A model generated the notes under the pieces. It saw only the letters and a program-made list of their open reading frames with translations, did not search any database and was not told where the DNA came from. Below, one piece after another: positions 1-9,317 of a stretch of 64,000 bases of DNA; positions within the stretch are counted from its first letter, which is position 1, and each line of letters starts with the position of its first letter. The position numbers and the translations under genes were made by a program. Source of the DNA: Edaphobacillus lindanitolerans (GTDB lineage Bacteria > Bacillota > Bacilli > Bacillales_A > Planococcaceae); contig NZ_FTPL01000002.1 of the NCBI RefSeq assembly GCF_900156305.1, positions 372,001 through 436,000 of the forward strand, read 5' to 3'.

Positions 1-919
1 GCGGGTTCCCGGACAGTGTGCCGGCCTGGTAGATCGGACCGCTCGGGGCGACCTGTTCCATAATTTCGCGCTTGCCGCCGAATGCACCGACCGGAAGGCC
101 GCCGCCGATGACTTTTCCGAGGCACGTCAGGTCCGGCGTCACGCCGAAATGACCCTGTCCGGAGTTGTAGCCGACGCGGAAACCGGTCATGACTTCGTCG
201 AAGATCAGGAGGGTGCCGTTCTGTTCGGTCAGTTCACGGAGCCCCTCGAGGAAGCCCGGCTGCGGCGGGACGACGCCCATGTTGCCTGCGACAGGCTCGA
301 CGATGACTGCGGCGAGGTCCTCGCCATAGTTTTCGAACGCCGTGCGGACGGCTTCGAGATCGTTGTAGGCGACCGTGATCGTGTTGCCTGCAATCGATGC
401 CGGGACGCCTGGGCTGTCCGGAAGACCGAGCGTGGCGACGCCGGAGCCTGCCTTGATGAGCAGGGAATCGCCGTGGCCGTGATAGCAGCCTTCGAATTTG
501 AGGATTTTGTCACGGCCGGTGACACCGCGTGCCACGCGCAGGGCGCTCATCGTCGCTTCCGTGCCGGATGAGACCATGCGGAGCATCTCGATGGACGGCA
601 CCCGTTCCACGACGAGCTTGGCCAGTTCGTTCTCCACGAGTGTGGAGGCGCCGAAGCTGGAGCCGCGGGTAGCCTGGTCCTGGATGGCGCGCACGACATC
701 CTCGTCGGTATGGCCGAGGATGAGCGGACCCCAGGACAGGACGTAGTCGATGTATTCATTGCCGTCGATGTCTTTGATGATCGCGCCTTTGCCTTCGGAC
801 ATGAAGATCGGGTCCATGTCGACTGCCTTGAATGCACGGACCGGCGAGTTGACGCCGCCCGGCATCAGGTTGACGGCCTCCCTGTAGGCCTGTTGGGACT
901 TTTCGTATGAACGAGCCAA
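1..919 (-). CDS. hemL: Glutamate-1-semialdehyde 2,1-aminomutase (partial, C-terminus outside window)
   Basis: PLP enzyme that converts glutamate-1-semialdehyde to 5-aminolevulinate, the second committed step of the C5 tetrapyrrole pathway; cytoplasmic. The reading frame is open to the left edge, giving 306 codons of a protein usually about 430 residues. Visible family signatures are the N-terminal [11 protein letters not shown] segment, [25 protein letters not shown], and the PLP lysine in [10 protein letters not shown] near residue 269. The start is TTG, preceded by GGAGGGG seven bases upstream, a Shine-Dalgarno site that lies in the last codons of hemB. The hemB stop ends one base before, so the two genes are translationally close-coupled. 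It is the last visible gene of the hemAXCDBL operon. Confidence 0.96.
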   Translation of the reverse strand, partial: MARSYEKSQQAYREAVNLMPGGVNSPVRAFKAVDMDPIFMSEGKGAIIKDIDGNEYIDYVLSWGPLILGHTDEDVVRAIQDQATRGSSFGASTLVENELAKLVVERVPSIEMLRMVSSGTEATMSALRVARGVTGRDKILKFEGCYHGHGDSLLIKAGSGVATLGLPDSPGVPASIAGNTITVAYNDLEAVRTAFENYGEDLAAVIVEPVAGNMGVVPPQPGFLEGLRELTEQNGTLLIFDEVMTGFRVGYNSGQGHFGVTPDLTCLGKVIGGGLPVGAFGGKREIMEQVAPSGPIYQAGTLSGNP

Positions 920-920
920 A

Positions 921-1901
921 TCAGTTCCCCTCCATATAGCGTACCGCGTCCTTCGCGAAGTACGTGATGATCATGTCGGCGCCTGCCCGCTTCATGCCGG
1001 TGAGCGTCTCCATGACGATTCTCTCCTCATCGACCCAGCCGTTCTGCGCGGCGGCCTTGATCATGGCATACTCGCCGCTGACGTTGTAGGCGACGAGCGG
1101 AAGACCCGAGAAGTCCTTCACCTCTCGCATGATGTCCATGTAGGCGAGCGATGGCTTCACGATGAGCATGTCTGCGCCTTCTTCGATGTCGGACTTGGCT
1201 TCTCGGATGGCCTCCAGGCGGTTCGCCGGGTCCATCTGGTAAGTCTTGCGGTCGCCGAACTGCGGTGAGCTGCCGGCCGCTTCGCGGAACGGTCCGTAAT
1301 AGGCCGATGCATATTTAACCGCATACGACATGACCGGAACGTCTTCGAAGCCCGCTTCGTCGAGTGCATGGCGGATGACCGAGACGAATCCGTCCATCAT
1401 GTTCGACGGGGCGATGATGTCGGCTCCGGCCTTCGCCTGGCTCACCGCCGTCCTTGCAAGCAGGTCGAGCGACGGATCGTTCAGGATCTTGCCGCCCTCG
1501 ATCACGCCGCAGTGGCCGTGATCGGTGTATTCACACAGGCAGGTGTCGGCAATGACGAGCAGTTCCGGATGGCGCTCCTTCGCGAGGCGGGTCGCTTCCT
1601 GCACAATCCCGTGGTCGTGGTAGGCCCCCGTCCCTTCCGCATCTTTGTCGGCAGGAACGCCGAACAGGATGATTGCCGGAATTCCGAGCGAGACGATCTC
1701 ATCCAGCTCTTCCCCGAGAAGGTCGAGCGAAAGATTGAAGACGCCCGGCATCGAGCTCACTTCCTGGCGGATGTTCTCACCTTCCGCGATGAACAGCGGG
1801 TAGATGAGGTCTTCTTTCTGCAGTTTCGTTTCCCGGACCATGGAGCGCATCGCTTCCGAAGTTCGGAGGCGGCGGTGGCGTGAGAATTGAAGTGGATTCA
1901 T
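921..1901 (-). CDS. hemB: Delta-aminolevulinic acid dehydratase (porphobilinogen synthase)
   Basis: Condenses two 5-aminolevulinate molecules into porphobilinogen. 326 residues, the usual length. The Schiff-base lysines are visible as K196 (in [14 protein letters not shown]) and K249 (in [12 protein letters not shown]), and the zinc-type cysteine cluster is C121, C123 and C131 ([15 protein letters not shown]), so this looks like a zinc-dependent enzyme. A strong ribosome site (AAGGAAGG) precedes the ATG. The start overlaps the hemD stop by four bases and the stop sits directly before hemL, in keeping with a single polycistronic message. Confidence 0.98.
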   Translation of the reverse strand: MNPLQFSRHRRLRTSEAMRSMVRETKLQKEDLIYPLFIAEGENIRQEVSSMPGVFNLSLDLLGEELDEIVSLGIPAIILFGVPADKDAEGTGAYHDHGIVQEATRLAKERHPELLVIADTCLCEYTDHGHCGVIEGGKILNDPSLDLLARTAVSQAKAGADIIAPSNMMDGFVSVIRHALDEAGFEDVPVMSYAVKYASAYYGPFREAAGSSPQFGDRKTYQMDPANRLEAIREAKSDIEEGADMLIVKPSLAYMDIMREVKDFSGLPLVAYNVSGEYAMIKAAAQNGWVDEERIVMETLTGMKRAGADMIITYFAKDAVRYMEGN

Positions 1902-2668
1902 GAGATTCCTTCCTTTCGGTTGCGAAGTTCTTGCACCAGATCGAGCAGTGTATATTTGGCCGGCGTGACATCCGCCCGGACGCCCACCTCATGGAGGGCC
2001 TGCTCCGTCACGTGGCCGATCGCCCCGATCGTGAAGCTGTCCCAGCCGGTTGCCGGGGCGACCCGCTCGGCGAATGTCCGCACGGCGGAGGGGCTCGCGA
2101 AAAGGACGGAAATCCTCCCGTCCCCCCTTTCGAGCTCTCCGATGAGCTCCCGGATGCCGTCATCGTCCTGGACCGTCTCATAGACCGTCCATTCATCGAC
2201 TTCGTTCGGGAGCCCTTCTTTGATCGTATCACCCGCGAGCGCCCCCTTGACGAACAGGCAGCGCTCCCCTTCGGATGACACTTCCGGAAACTCCTCCACG
2301 AAGAAGTCAGCGCTGTACGTTTCCGGGATGAAGTCGGCCGTGAAGCCGATCGTTTCGAGCGCTTTCGCCGTTTCGCTGCCGACGGCCGCAATCTTCACGG
2401 GAATGTCTTTGGCAGTCATGCCTTCGGCTTCCATCTTGCTGCCGAACACCCGGACCGCATTGGCACTCGTGAAAATGAGCCACTCATAGGACACGCAAGT
2501 CTGCATCCGCAGGGAATCCGTCGGCACGACGCGCTCGACGGTCTTGATCAGCGGCAGGATGAGCGGGCGGCCGCCATAGAGCCGCACGGCCGCGACCGCT
2601 TCCTTCGCTTTCGGCGTGCCGGTGAAGATGACCGTTTCACCGGCGAGTGGATACGGATCACTCATCAA
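1898..2668 (-). CDS. hemD: Uroporphyrinogen-III synthase
   Basis: Cyclises hydroxymethylbilane with inversion of ring D to give uroporphyrinogen III. 256 residues. The family is poorly conserved; recognisable parts are the N-terminal [14 protein letters not shown] segment, [28 protein letters not shown] and the C-terminal [13 protein letters not shown] and [13 protein letters not shown] blocks, which form the two-lobed fold. The assignment rests equally on position between hemC and hemB. Its start overlaps the end of hemC by eleven bases and its stop overlaps hemB by four. Two adjacent ATG codons are possible starts; GGAG lies four bases before the first. Confidence 0.95.
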   Translation of the reverse strand: MMSDPYPLAGETVIFTGTPKAKEAVAAVRLYGGRPLILPLIKTVERVVPTDSLRMQTCVSYEWLIFTSANAVRVFGSKMEAEGMTAKDIPVKIAAVGSETAKALETIGFTADFIPETYSADFFVEEFPEVSSEGERCLFVKGALAGDTIKEGLPNEVDEWTVYETVQDDDGIRELIGELERGDGRISVLFASPSAVRTFAERVAPATGWDSFTIGAIGHVTEQALHEVGVRADVTPAKYTLLDLVQELRNRKEGIS

Positions 2669-3587
2669 GCTCCGCCTTCACTTTCAGGAGGACTTCGTCT
2701 GCACCCTGCTCTTTGAGCATGCGCGCTACCTCCAATCCGGCCTTGACCGGGTCCGAATCCACGGCAGCGGCACGGAAAACATCTTCCGCATCCGGGCTCG
2801 CGATGAATCCGGTAAAGCGGACCTGGCCGCCTTCGACGACCGCATGGCCGCCGATCGGCACCTGGCAGCTGCCGTCCATTGCCGAAAGGAACGTCCGCTC
2901 GGCGGTAACCGCATCAAGCGTCGTTTCTTCCGTCAGCTTCGAGAGCTCGGCGAGGAGCTCCTCGTCGTCCGCACGGCATTCGATGCCGAGTGCCCCTTGG
3001 CCGACCGCCGGGATGCAGTCTTCCTCGCTCAGATACTGGGTGACGATTTCCTCGTTCCAGCCCATTCGCTTGAGGCCGGCTGCCGCAAGCAGAATGGCAT
3101 CATATTCGCCGTCCTGCATCTTTTTCAGCCGGGTGTCAATGTTGCCCCGGATCCATTTAATCTCGATGTCCGGACGCATGAGGAGGAGCTGCGAGCTTCT
3201 GCGAAGGCTCGATGTCCCGACCACCGCTCCGGCAGGCAGGTCCTCAAACCGCACGTTCCCGTTCGAAATGAACGCATCGCGCGCATCCTCGCGTTCAGGG
3301 ACACAGCCGACCGTCAGGCCTTCCTGGAGCTCGGCCGGCATGTCCTTCATCGAATGGACGGCAAAGTCGATTTCCTTATCGATCAGCGCCTGTTCGATCT
3401 CTTTGACAAAGAGTCCCTTGCCGCCGACTTTGGACAGCATGACATCGACGATCTGGTCCCCTTTGGTCACGATTTCCTTCACTTCAAATTCAAACGGTGC
3501 GCCCGCTTCTTTCAACTGTTCGATAAACCAGTTTGTCTGTGTAAGCGCAAGCTTGGATCGTCTGGATCCCACGACTATCTTTCTCAA
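2658..3587 (-). CDS. hemC: Porphobilinogen deaminase (hydroxymethylbilane synthase)
   Basis: Polymerises four porphobilinogen units to hydroxymethylbilane on a covalent dipyrromethane cofactor. 309 residues, normal length. The cofactor cysteine is C241 in [11 protein letters not shown]; the catalytic aspartate region [11 protein letters not shown] (residues 74-84) and the arginine-rich [10 protein letters not shown] (124-133) that binds pyrrole carboxylates are both present. Translation starts at TTG with AAAGGA nine bases upstream. It follows hemX by 23 bases and overlaps hemD. Confidence 0.98.
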   Translation of the reverse strand: MRKIVVGSRRSKLALTQTNWFIEQLKEAGAPFEFEVKEIVTKGDQIVDVMLSKVGGKGLFVKEIEQALIDKEIDFAVHSMKDMPAELQEGLTVGCVPEREDARDAFISNGNVRFEDLPAGAVVGTSSLRRSSQLLLMRPDIEIKWIRGNIDTRLKKMQDGEYDAILLAAAGLKRMGWNEEIVTQYLSEEDCIPAVGQGALGIECRADDEELLAELSKLTEETTLDAVTAERTFLSAMDGSCQVPIGGHAVVEGGQVRFTGFIASPDAEDVFRAAAVDSDPVKAGLEVARMLKEQGADEVLLKVKAELDE

Positions 3588-3610
3588 ATTGACCCCGTCC
3601 TTTCAAAACG

Positions 3611-4441
3611 TCAGTACCAGAAATGAAACACCGACAGGCGGCTGATCAGGAGGAAATTGACCACGAGGGCGAGGAAGGCAAAGATGTGCCCCCACGCCAC
3701 GTCCGGCCCGTTCAGCCTGCCCCGTCTCTGCATATATAGCAGGATACAATAAATGATGATCAAAAGAAACGACCCGATGATCTTCGGATCCCATATCGGA
3801 AACTCTCCGGCTGCAATGAATGCCCACTGAAGGCCGAGAATGAGGCTGACGAGCAGGATCGGCACGCCGGCAATGACCGAGAACGTCATCGCCCGCTTCG
3901 CCTGCTCCAGCGACGGCAGCCTTCCCCACTGGCTGTTCCAGTCCTTCTTCTTCAGCGTCCTGTACAGTCTCAGATAAAGGATCGCAAACACGAACGACAA
4001 GGAAAACGCCGTGTATGCAAGCATCGCAGACGTGATATGGATGAACAGCAATTCCGAGATGAGCGCGTCCCCCACCGCAGAACCCTTCTCTCCAGCCGCA
4101 CCGAACGTGGCGATGACGACTGCCACGAATCCGATCCCGTTCAGGAAGAAGACTGCAAAATCCGCCCTGCGGAACAGGTGGATGACGAGCGACAGGGAAA
4201 TGATGAGCCAGGCATAGAAGTTCACGCCCTCAAACAGGCTCAGCACCGGAAGCCGCCGGTCCTCAAGAAACTCCATGCCCAAAAAGACAGACTGAAGAAT
4301 CCAGACCAGGATAAGCGTCCATTCGGCAATCCTTCTGAGCCGCACATTGCTATTTAGAAAATCGATGAAATAAAAGACGAGGCTCACCGCATAGACGACG
4401 ACCATCACCTCATGCAGCCTCATCGTCCCAATATCGGTCAT
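3611..4441 (-). CDS. hemX: HemX-type cytochrome c assembly / CcsA-family membrane protein
   Basis: Integral membrane protein of 276 residues with about eight hydrophobic helices spread over the whole length. It belongs to the CcsA/CcmF-like family (cytochrome c assembly) and occupies the place of B. subtilis hemX, which is reported to modulate the amount of HemA protein. In-sequence support is the helix pattern, the conserved LHEVMV start, the LFIHITSAMLAYTAFSLSF segment and the WAFIAAGEFPIWDPK loop. Start ATG has GAGGAG four bases upstream. It is separated from hemA by 82 bases that contain a strong terminator-like hairpin, so its transcription may be lower than that of hemA. The precise role here is inferred from position. 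Confidence 0.9.
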   Translation of the reverse strand: MTDIGTMRLHEVMVVVYAVSLVFYFIDFLNSNVRLRRIAEWTLILVWILQSVFLGMEFLEDRRLPVLSLFEGVNFYAWLIISLSLVIHLFRRADFAVFFLNGIGFVAVVIATFGAAGEKGSAVGDALISELLFIHITSAMLAYTAFSLSFVFAILYLRLYRTLKKKDWNSQWGRLPSLEQAKRAMTFSVIAGVPILLVSLILGLQWAFIAAGEFPIWDPKIIGSFLLIIIYCILLYMQRRGRLNGPDVAWGHIFAFLALVVNFLLISRLSVFHFWY

Positions 4442-4463
4442 AGAACTCCTCTGCTTTCATATG

Positions 4464-4512
4464 AAAAAGGCGTTTCCGCGTCTATAGTGTATCACATAGA
4501 TGCGCAAACGCC
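4464..4512 (-). terminator. Intrinsic terminator between hemA and hemX
   Basis: On the minus strand a hairpin with two 17-base arms (15 of 17 paired, two mismatches) and a 10-base loop is followed at once by TTTTT. It sits 12 bases after the hemA stop and before the hemX ribosome site, inside the operon. The palindrome TTTCATATGAAA overlaps its downstream edge (4455-4466). Confidence 0.8.
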
Positions 4513-4523
4513 CCTATTAAGAC

Positions 4524-5885
4524 TCAATGTGCGGCTGTTGGTTCGAGCTTGGCGGCCGTTGAGGCGGCCGCCCTCTTTTCCCGTTCCTGCGCAGCGGAAA
4601 TGGCGATCTCCTCGGCCACTTTCTCCTCGATGCCGAAGATCTTCTGGAACAGTTCCAGCTGGCGGGCGGCATCCGGGGAACCGGCGATTTCCTTCGCTTG
4701 AAGGATCGGCTCTTTCAGCATCTGGTTGATGATTGATTTTGTATGTTTGCTGAGGACTTTCTTCTCCCGCTCGTCAAGATCCGGAATCTTGTTCAGGATG
4801 CTGTCCATCGTCTCGGCCTGGATGGCGAGCGCCTTTTTGCGGAGCGCCGAAATGACCGGCACCACACCGAGCGTCGCCACCCAGTCGTTGTAGGCATCGA
4901 GTTCGGATGCAATCATGCCCATGATCTCGTCGGCGGCGCGGCGCCGCTCCGCAAGGTTCGCCTCGACGATCCCCTGCAGGTCATCGATGTCATAAAGGAA
5001 GACGTTCGGCAGGTCCCCGATGCGCGGATCGAGGTCGCGCGGCACCGCAATATCCACCATGAACAGCGGCTTGCCCTTGCGCAGCTTTTCGACATACTGC
5101 ATAAGCTCCAGGTCGATCACATAATCCTTTGCTCCCGTCGAGCTGATGAGGATGTCCGCCTCGAGCAGTGTGCATTGGAGCTCGCTCATCGGCTTGGCCG
5201 TGCCGTCGAACTCCGCCGCCATCGCCTCCGCCTTGCTGAACGTCCGGTTCAGGACCGTCACTTTTCCGGCGCCGCTCCCGTGCAGGTTCTTGATGGCGAG
5301 TTCGCCCATCTTGCCCGCACCGAGGATGACGACGTGCTTCTTGTCCAGCGTCCCGAAAATCTTCTTGCCGAGCTCTACGGCAGCATAGGACACGGATACG
5401 GCATTGCTGCCGATCTCCGTTTCGGCATGGGCCTTCTTTGCGGTCGTGATCGCCCGCTTGAACAGCTCGTTGAAGATCGTCCCGCTCGTCGAGTTTTCCT
5501 GCGCAAGCAGGAAACTCGTCCTGACCTGGCCGAGGATCTGGGTCTCTCCGAGCACCATCGAATCGATGCCCGAGGCGACACGGAACAGATGCTCCGCGGC
5601 CTGGTCCTGCTCTTCGATGATCAAGTATGGCTCGAGTTCCTCCAGCGGGATATCGAACCACCGGGCAAGGAACCGCTTCACGTAGTAGCGTGCCGTATGG
5701 AGCTGATCACCGACGACATAAAGCTCGGTCCGGTTGCAGGTGGACACGATGATGTTCTCGAGAATGCTCTTCTCTTGTTGAAGTGCCTGCATCGCGGCCG
5801 GCAGTTCCGACTCAAGGAAGCTCAGCTTTTCCCGCAATTCCACAGGCGCCGTCCGGTAGTTGACTCCGACGACAATCGTATGCAT
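4524..5885 (-). CDS. hemA: Glutamyl-tRNA reductase
   Basis: NADPH-dependent reduction of glutamyl-tRNA(Glu) to glutamate-1-semialdehyde, the first committed step of the C5 heme pathway. Start chosen at the ATG giving [14 protein letters not shown], the canonical N-terminus; the frame stays open 33 codons further upstream but that stretch covers the leader and a TATAAT box. 453 residues. Nucleophilic cysteine C50 in STCNRTELY, tRNA-interacting [22 protein letters not shown]-binding [10 protein letters not shown] and a helical C-terminal dimerisation tail rich in Ala and Glu are visible. First gene of the hem operon, with a PerR-like operator on its promoter and a terminator directly after it. 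Confidence 0.98.
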   Translation of the reverse strand: MHTIVVGVNYRTAPVELREKLSFLESELPAAMQALQQEKSILENIIVSTCNRTELYVVGDQLHTARYYVKRFLARWFDIPLEELEPYLIIEEQDQAAEHLFRVASGIDSMVLGETQILGQVRTSFLLAQENSTSGTIFNELFKRAITTAKKAHAETEIGSNAVSVSYAAVELGKKIFGTLDKKHVVILGAGKMGELAIKNLHGSGAGKVTVLNRTFSKAEAMAAEFDGTAKPMSELQCTLLEADILISSTGAKDYVIDLELMQYVEKLRKGKPLFMVDIAVPRDLDPRIGDLPNVFLYDIDDLQGIVEANLAERRRAADEIMGMIASELDAYNDWVATLGVVPVISALRKKALAIQAETMDSILNKIPDLDEREKKVLSKHTKSIINQMLKEPILQAKEIAGSPDAARQLELFQKIFGIEEKVAEEIAISAAQEREKRAAASTAAKLEPTAAH

Positions 5886-5924
5886 AAGGATGTCACGCCT
5901 CTCACGTTCTGATTCACGTATCTC

Positions 5925-5933
5925 ATTATAACA
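5925..5933 (-). promoter_or_regulatory. Possible second hemA promoter (extended -10)
   Basis: Minus-strand TGTTATAAT is a perfect extended -10 (TG-N-TATAAT) 40 bases before the hemA start codon. No good -35 lies 16-18 bases upstream, so activity would depend on the extended -10. Confidence 0.4.
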
Positions 5934-6006
5934 CGGAAGGCCACGCGGATTCCCTGCCAATTGTGAACAGGCAATGAACCGCACAGCGCTCCCTGAAAAC
6001 TCTTGT

Positions 6007-6053
6007 TTGTAATGATTCTAATTAAGTATAGCAAAGCGGCCGCCCGAAATCAA
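6007..6053 (-). promoter_or_regulatory. hemA promoter with PerR-like operator
   Basis: Minus-strand -35 TTGATT (6053-6048), 17-base spacer, -10 TATACT (6030-6025). Just downstream, over the expected transcription start, lies TTAGAATCATTACAA (6021-6007), which matches the PerR box TTATAATNATTATAA at 12 of the 14 defined positions. PerR control of hemAXCDBL is established in B. subtilis; here it is inferred from the match and position. Confidence 0.75.
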
Positions 6054-6255
6054 AGCAACCGTCTTTGGGTTCTCATACCCTTCCCGCCTGACGGATAATC
6101 TGCCCCGCGTCTCGTATCTTATGCATGGGCACGGTCCGAATTGCGGAAGCTTCGGGAACCCGGGAAGCGGTGCCGGTACCGGGTGCGCACGGGCTGGCTG
6201 TCACTTTCCATCCCCCGCCGTCCGCCTTCTCCGCTCCATTCCCCGTCCATATAAA

Positions 6256-6283
6256 AAGGGACTGCACGCGGCAGCCCCTTTGA
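6256..6283 (-). terminator. Terminator after engB
   Basis: Minus-strand hairpin built from GGGGCTGC and GCAGTCCC around a CGCG-containing loop, followed by TTTTTAT, directly after the engB stop codon. It ends the lonA-engB transcription unit before the hemA promoter. Confidence 0.75.
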
Positions 6284-6286
6284 GCA

Positions 6287-6871
6287 CTACTTCATTCGTT
6301 TTTCCAGCTCGGCCCAGGCCTCTTCCTTCCCCTGTCCAGTTTCCGATGAAAACAGGATAAGCGGATCGGACGGGTCCAGATCCAAGGTTTCCTTGATGAT
6401 CTTCCGGTGTTTCTGCAGCCGGCTCTTCGGAATCTTGTCGGCTTTCGTGGCCACGATGACGCACGGCAGGTTGTAGTGCTTCAGGAAGTCATACATAAGG
6501 ATGTCATCCTGGCTTGGCGGATGGCGCAGGTCGACGAGCTGGATGACGGCACGGAGCTGTTCGCGTCCCGTTATATACCGTTCGATCATCTTGCCCCAGG
6601 CCTCGCGCTCGGACTTGGAAACTTTTGCATAGCCGTATCCCGGGACATCGACGAAGAAGAACTGGTCTTCGATCTTGTAGAAGTTCAGCGTCTGTGTCTT
6701 GCCCGGCTTGGATGACGTCCGCGCCAGGCTCTTGCGGCCGATCATCTTGTTGATGAACGACGATTTCCCGACGTTGGAACGGCCGGCGAGGGCAAATTCC
6801 GGATAGCCGTCTTCCGGATACTGTTCCGGCTTGACGGCACTGATTGTGATTTCTGCTTGGTTGACTTTCAT
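6287..6871 (-). CDS. engB: Ribosome biogenesis GTPase YsxC/YihA
   Basis: Essential GTPase of the TrmE-Era-EngA-YihA-Septin group that acts late in 50S subunit assembly. 194 residues. The G motifs are complete: G1 GRSNVGKS (30-37), G3 DVPGYG (75-80), G4 TKAD (142-145) and G5-like SSETG near residue 180, with the switch I segment [14 protein letters not shown] characteristic of this family. It begins two bases after the lonA stop, as in other Bacillales, and is followed by a terminator. Confidence 0.97.
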   Translation of the reverse strand: MKVNQAEITISAVKPEQYPEDGYPEFALAGRSNVGKSSFINKMIGRKSLARTSSKPGKTQTLNFYKIEDQFFFVDVPGYGYAKVSKSEREAWGKMIERYITGREQLRAVIQLVDLRHPPSQDDILMYDFLKHYNLPCVIVATKADKIPKSRLQKHRKIIKETLDLDPSDPLILFSSETGQGKEEAWAELEKRMK

Positions 6872-6873
6872 GG

Positions 6874-9192
6874 TCAGGCCTCCTTCAGCGCATGGGCTAG
6901 CACTTCGGCGGCCGAATGAACAAGGTGGAAAGTCAAGTCTTCCCGGACACTGTCCGGAATGTCATCAATGTCCCGCTCGTTGTCTGCCGGGATGATCAGC
7001 GTCGTCAGTCCCGCACGGTGTGCGCTCAGCGTCTTTTCTTTCAGTCCGCCGATCGGGAGGACGCGGCCGCGGAGTGTGATTTCCCCGGTCATGCCGACTT
7101 CCCGGCGGACCGGTTTTTTCGTCAGGGCGGAGACGAGTGCAGTGGCGATCGTGATGCCCGCCGACGGACCGTCTTTCGGAACCGCTCCTTCAGGTACGTG
7201 GATATGGATGTCCGTTTCATCGATGAACGCCGGGTCGATCCCGAGTTCACCGGCGTGCGAGCGGACATAGGAGAGCGCCGTCTGAGCCGATTCCTTCATC
7301 ACGTCGCCGAGTTTCCCGGTCAGGATCAGCTTGCCCTTCCCTTCGGACAGGGCGACTTCGATCTGCAGCGTGTCGCCGCCGACTGTCGTGTAGGCAAGGC
7401 CCGTCGCGACCCCGATCTGGTTCTCACGCTCGGCCATCCCGTATCGGAATTTCGGTTTTCCGAGCATCTCCTCCACGGTTTTCGGATTGACCGTCACCCG
7501 CTTGTTTTTGCCGGAGACGATCCGCTTCACTGCCTTCCGGGCGATGGAAGCGAACTGCCGCTCCAGTGAACGGACACCCGCTTCCCTCGTATAGAATCGG
7601 ATGATATGAAGGATGGCCTCGTCCGTGATCCGGAGCTGGCTCTTCGTCAGCCCGTGCTCCTCCAGCTGTTTCGGATACAGATGGTTGCGGGCAATCTCCT
7701 GCTTCTCGAGCTCGGTATAGCCTGCGATCGTGATGATTTCCATCCGATCGCGAAGCGGGCCGGGGATCGAGCCGAGGTCGTTCGCCGTGGCGATGAATAG
7801 GACATTCGACAGGTCGTACGGTTCCTCGATGTAGTGGTCGCTGAAATCGTGGTTCTGTTCCGGGTCGAGCACTTCGAGCATCGCCGAAGACGGATCGCCC
7901 CTGAAGTCATTCGACATCTTGTCGATTTCATCCAGCAGGAATACCGGATTGATCGTGCCGGCTTTCTTCATCCCCTGGATGATCCGGCCCGGCATCGCCC
8001 CGACGTAAGTCCGCCGGTGTCCGCGGATCTCCGATTCATCCCGCACCCCGCCGAGCGAAATGCGGACGAACTTCCGGCCGAGGGATTCTGCAATGGAACG
8101 GGCCAGCGATGTCTTGCCGACACCGGGCGGCCCGGACAGGCAGAGTATCGGTCCGCGCAGTGATTTGGTCATCTGCCGGACGGCAAGGTATTCAAGCACC
8201 CGCTCCTTCACCGACTCCAGACCGGTATGGTCGCGGTCGAGGATGCGCTCGGCACGGTTGATGTCGAGCCGGTCCTCGGTTGCATCCGTCCAAGGGAGGA
8301 CGAGCAGCCAGTCGATGTAGCTGCGGATGACCCCGCTTTCGGCGGCTGCGGCCGGAAGACGCTCGTACCGGTCAAGTTCGCGCAGGGCGACGGACATGAT
8401 GTGGTTCGGCATGTCCGCTTCCAGGATCTGCTCGCGCAGTTCCGCGACCTCCCCGCCTTTTCCGTCCGAATCCCCGAGTTCCGTCTGGATGGCCTTCATC
8501 TGCTCTCTCAGGTAGAACTCTTTCTGTGTCCGTTCCATCGCTTCCTTGACGCGCTCGTTGATCTTCTTCTCGAGGCCGAGCACTTCCTGCTCATTCAGCA
8601 GGCGGCTGATCAGCCACTCAAGCCGTTCGTTCACGTCCAGAATTTCAAGGACTTCCTGCTTGCCCGCCACTTTGAGCGGCAGGTTGGCGGCGACCATGTC
8701 GGCCAGCCGGCCGGCTTCCGTAATATCGGACACCGACTCGAACGTCTCGGCCGTCACTTTCTTGGACAGCTTCGAGTATTTTTTGAACTGCTCCAGGAGC
8801 GTACGCATGAGCGCTTCCTGCTCCAGGTCCTTCTCTTCCTCTTCATCGAGCACTTCGATGTCCACCGTATCGTAGCCGGTGCCTTCATGCAGCGCTTCAA
8901 GCCGGGCCCGGCCGATGCCCTCGATCAGGACGCGCATCGTTCCGTTCGGCAGTTTCACCGTCTGCTTCACTTCGGCGAGCGTTCCGATGTCGTAGAGATC
9001 TTCCCGCTCCGGCTTTTCGACGGCAATATCCCGCTGGCTGCCGAGGAATACCTTGCTGTCTTCGAGCAATGACTGTTCCAGCGCGGCCATCGACCGTTCA
9101 CGGCCGACATCGATATGGAGCACCATTTTGGGGAAGACGAGCATCCCCCTAAGCGGCAGGAATGGGATGTCTGTTTGTTTGATTATGGGCAT
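6874..9192 (-). CDS. lonA: ATP-dependent protease Lon (LonA)
   Basis: AAA+ serine protease that degrades misfolded and regulatory proteins. Start placed at the ATG giving [21 protein letters not shown], because GGAGGTGA lies eight bases upstream; an in-frame ATG 17 codons earlier lacks support. 772 residues. N-terminal substrate domain to about residue 200, coiled-coil linker rich in Glu and Lys, Walker A GPPGVGKT (354-361), Walker [11 protein letters not shown], sensor FIATAND, and the catalytic serine in [10 protein letters not shown] (about residue 676). In B. subtilis lonB lies between clpX and lonA; here only a terminator separates them. Confidence 0.97.
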   Translation of the reverse strand: MPIIKQTDIPFLPLRGMLVFPKMVLHIDVGRERSMAALEQSLLEDSKVFLGSQRDIAVEKPEREDLYDIGTLAEVKQTVKLPNGTMRVLIEGIGRARLEALHEGTGYDTVDIEVLDEEEEKDLEQEALMRTLLEQFKKYSKLSKKVTAETFESVSDITEAGRLADMVAANLPLKVAGKQEVLEILDVNERLEWLISRLLNEQEVLGLEKKINERVKEAMERTQKEFYLREQMKAIQTELGDSDGKGGEVAELREQILEADMPNHIMSVALRELDRYERLPAAAAESGVIRSYIDWLLVLPWTDATEDRLDINRAERILDRDHTGLESVKERVLEYLAVRQMTKSLRGPILCLSGPPGVGKTSLARSIAESLGRKFVRISLGGVRDESEIRGHRRTYVGAMPGRIIQGMKKAGTINPVFLLDEIDKMSNDFRGDPSSAMLEVLDPEQNHDFSDHYIEEPYDLSNVLFIATANDLGSIPGPLRDRMEIITIAGYTELEKQEIARNHLYPKQLEEHGLTKSQLRITDEAILHIIRFYTREAGVRSLERQFASIARKAVKRIVSGKNKRVTVNPKTVEEMLGKPKFRYGMAERENQIGVATGLAYTTVGGDTLQIEVALSEGKGKLILTGKLGDVMKESAQTALSYVRSHAGELGIDPAFIDETDIHIHVPEGAVPKDGPSAGITIATALVSALTKKPVRREVGMTGEITLRGRVLPIGGLKEKTLSAHRAGLTTLIIPADNERDIDDIPDSVREDLTFHLVHSAAEVLAHALKEA

Positions 9193-9254
9193 ATCCGGAG
9201 TCACCTCCATGTATTCATGTCCGATTAAAGTCAGTTTAAACATCTTCGGTTGCG

Positions 9255-9304
9255 AAAAAGCCGGCGTCCGCTCCTGCCGTCCGGCGGCTGGGCGGATGCC
9301 GGCT
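9255..9304 (-). terminator. Terminator after clpX
   Basis: Minus strand: AGCCGGC-A-TCCGC pairs with GCGGA-C-GCCGGCT around a loop of about 20 bases, followed by TTTTTC. It lies between the clpX stop and the lonA start and separates the two units. Confidence 0.8.
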
Positions 9305-9317
9305 CATTTCAACTCAA

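Larger units (their letters stand above)
5886..6286. other. Intergenic region hemA-engB: hem promoters plus unassigned sequence
   Basis: Holds the hemA leader and promoters (5886-6053) and the engB terminator (6256-6283). Between about 6060 and 6255 I see no convincing gene: the short open frames have neither ribosome sites nor recognisable products. The stretch contains GC-rich inverted segments around 6155-6185 (GGGAACCCGGG, GGTACCGGG) of unknown meaning. Confidence 0.5.

Noticed and set aside
4743-5912. 389-codon open frame on the plus strand antisense to hemA
   Set aside because: A shadow of GC-rich codon use: it mirrors hemA, has no ribosome site, and the encoded product lacks any known motif.
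6073-6267. 64-codon minus-strand frame between hemA and engB
   Set aside because: No ribosome site, overlaps the engB terminator, and composition looks non-coding.
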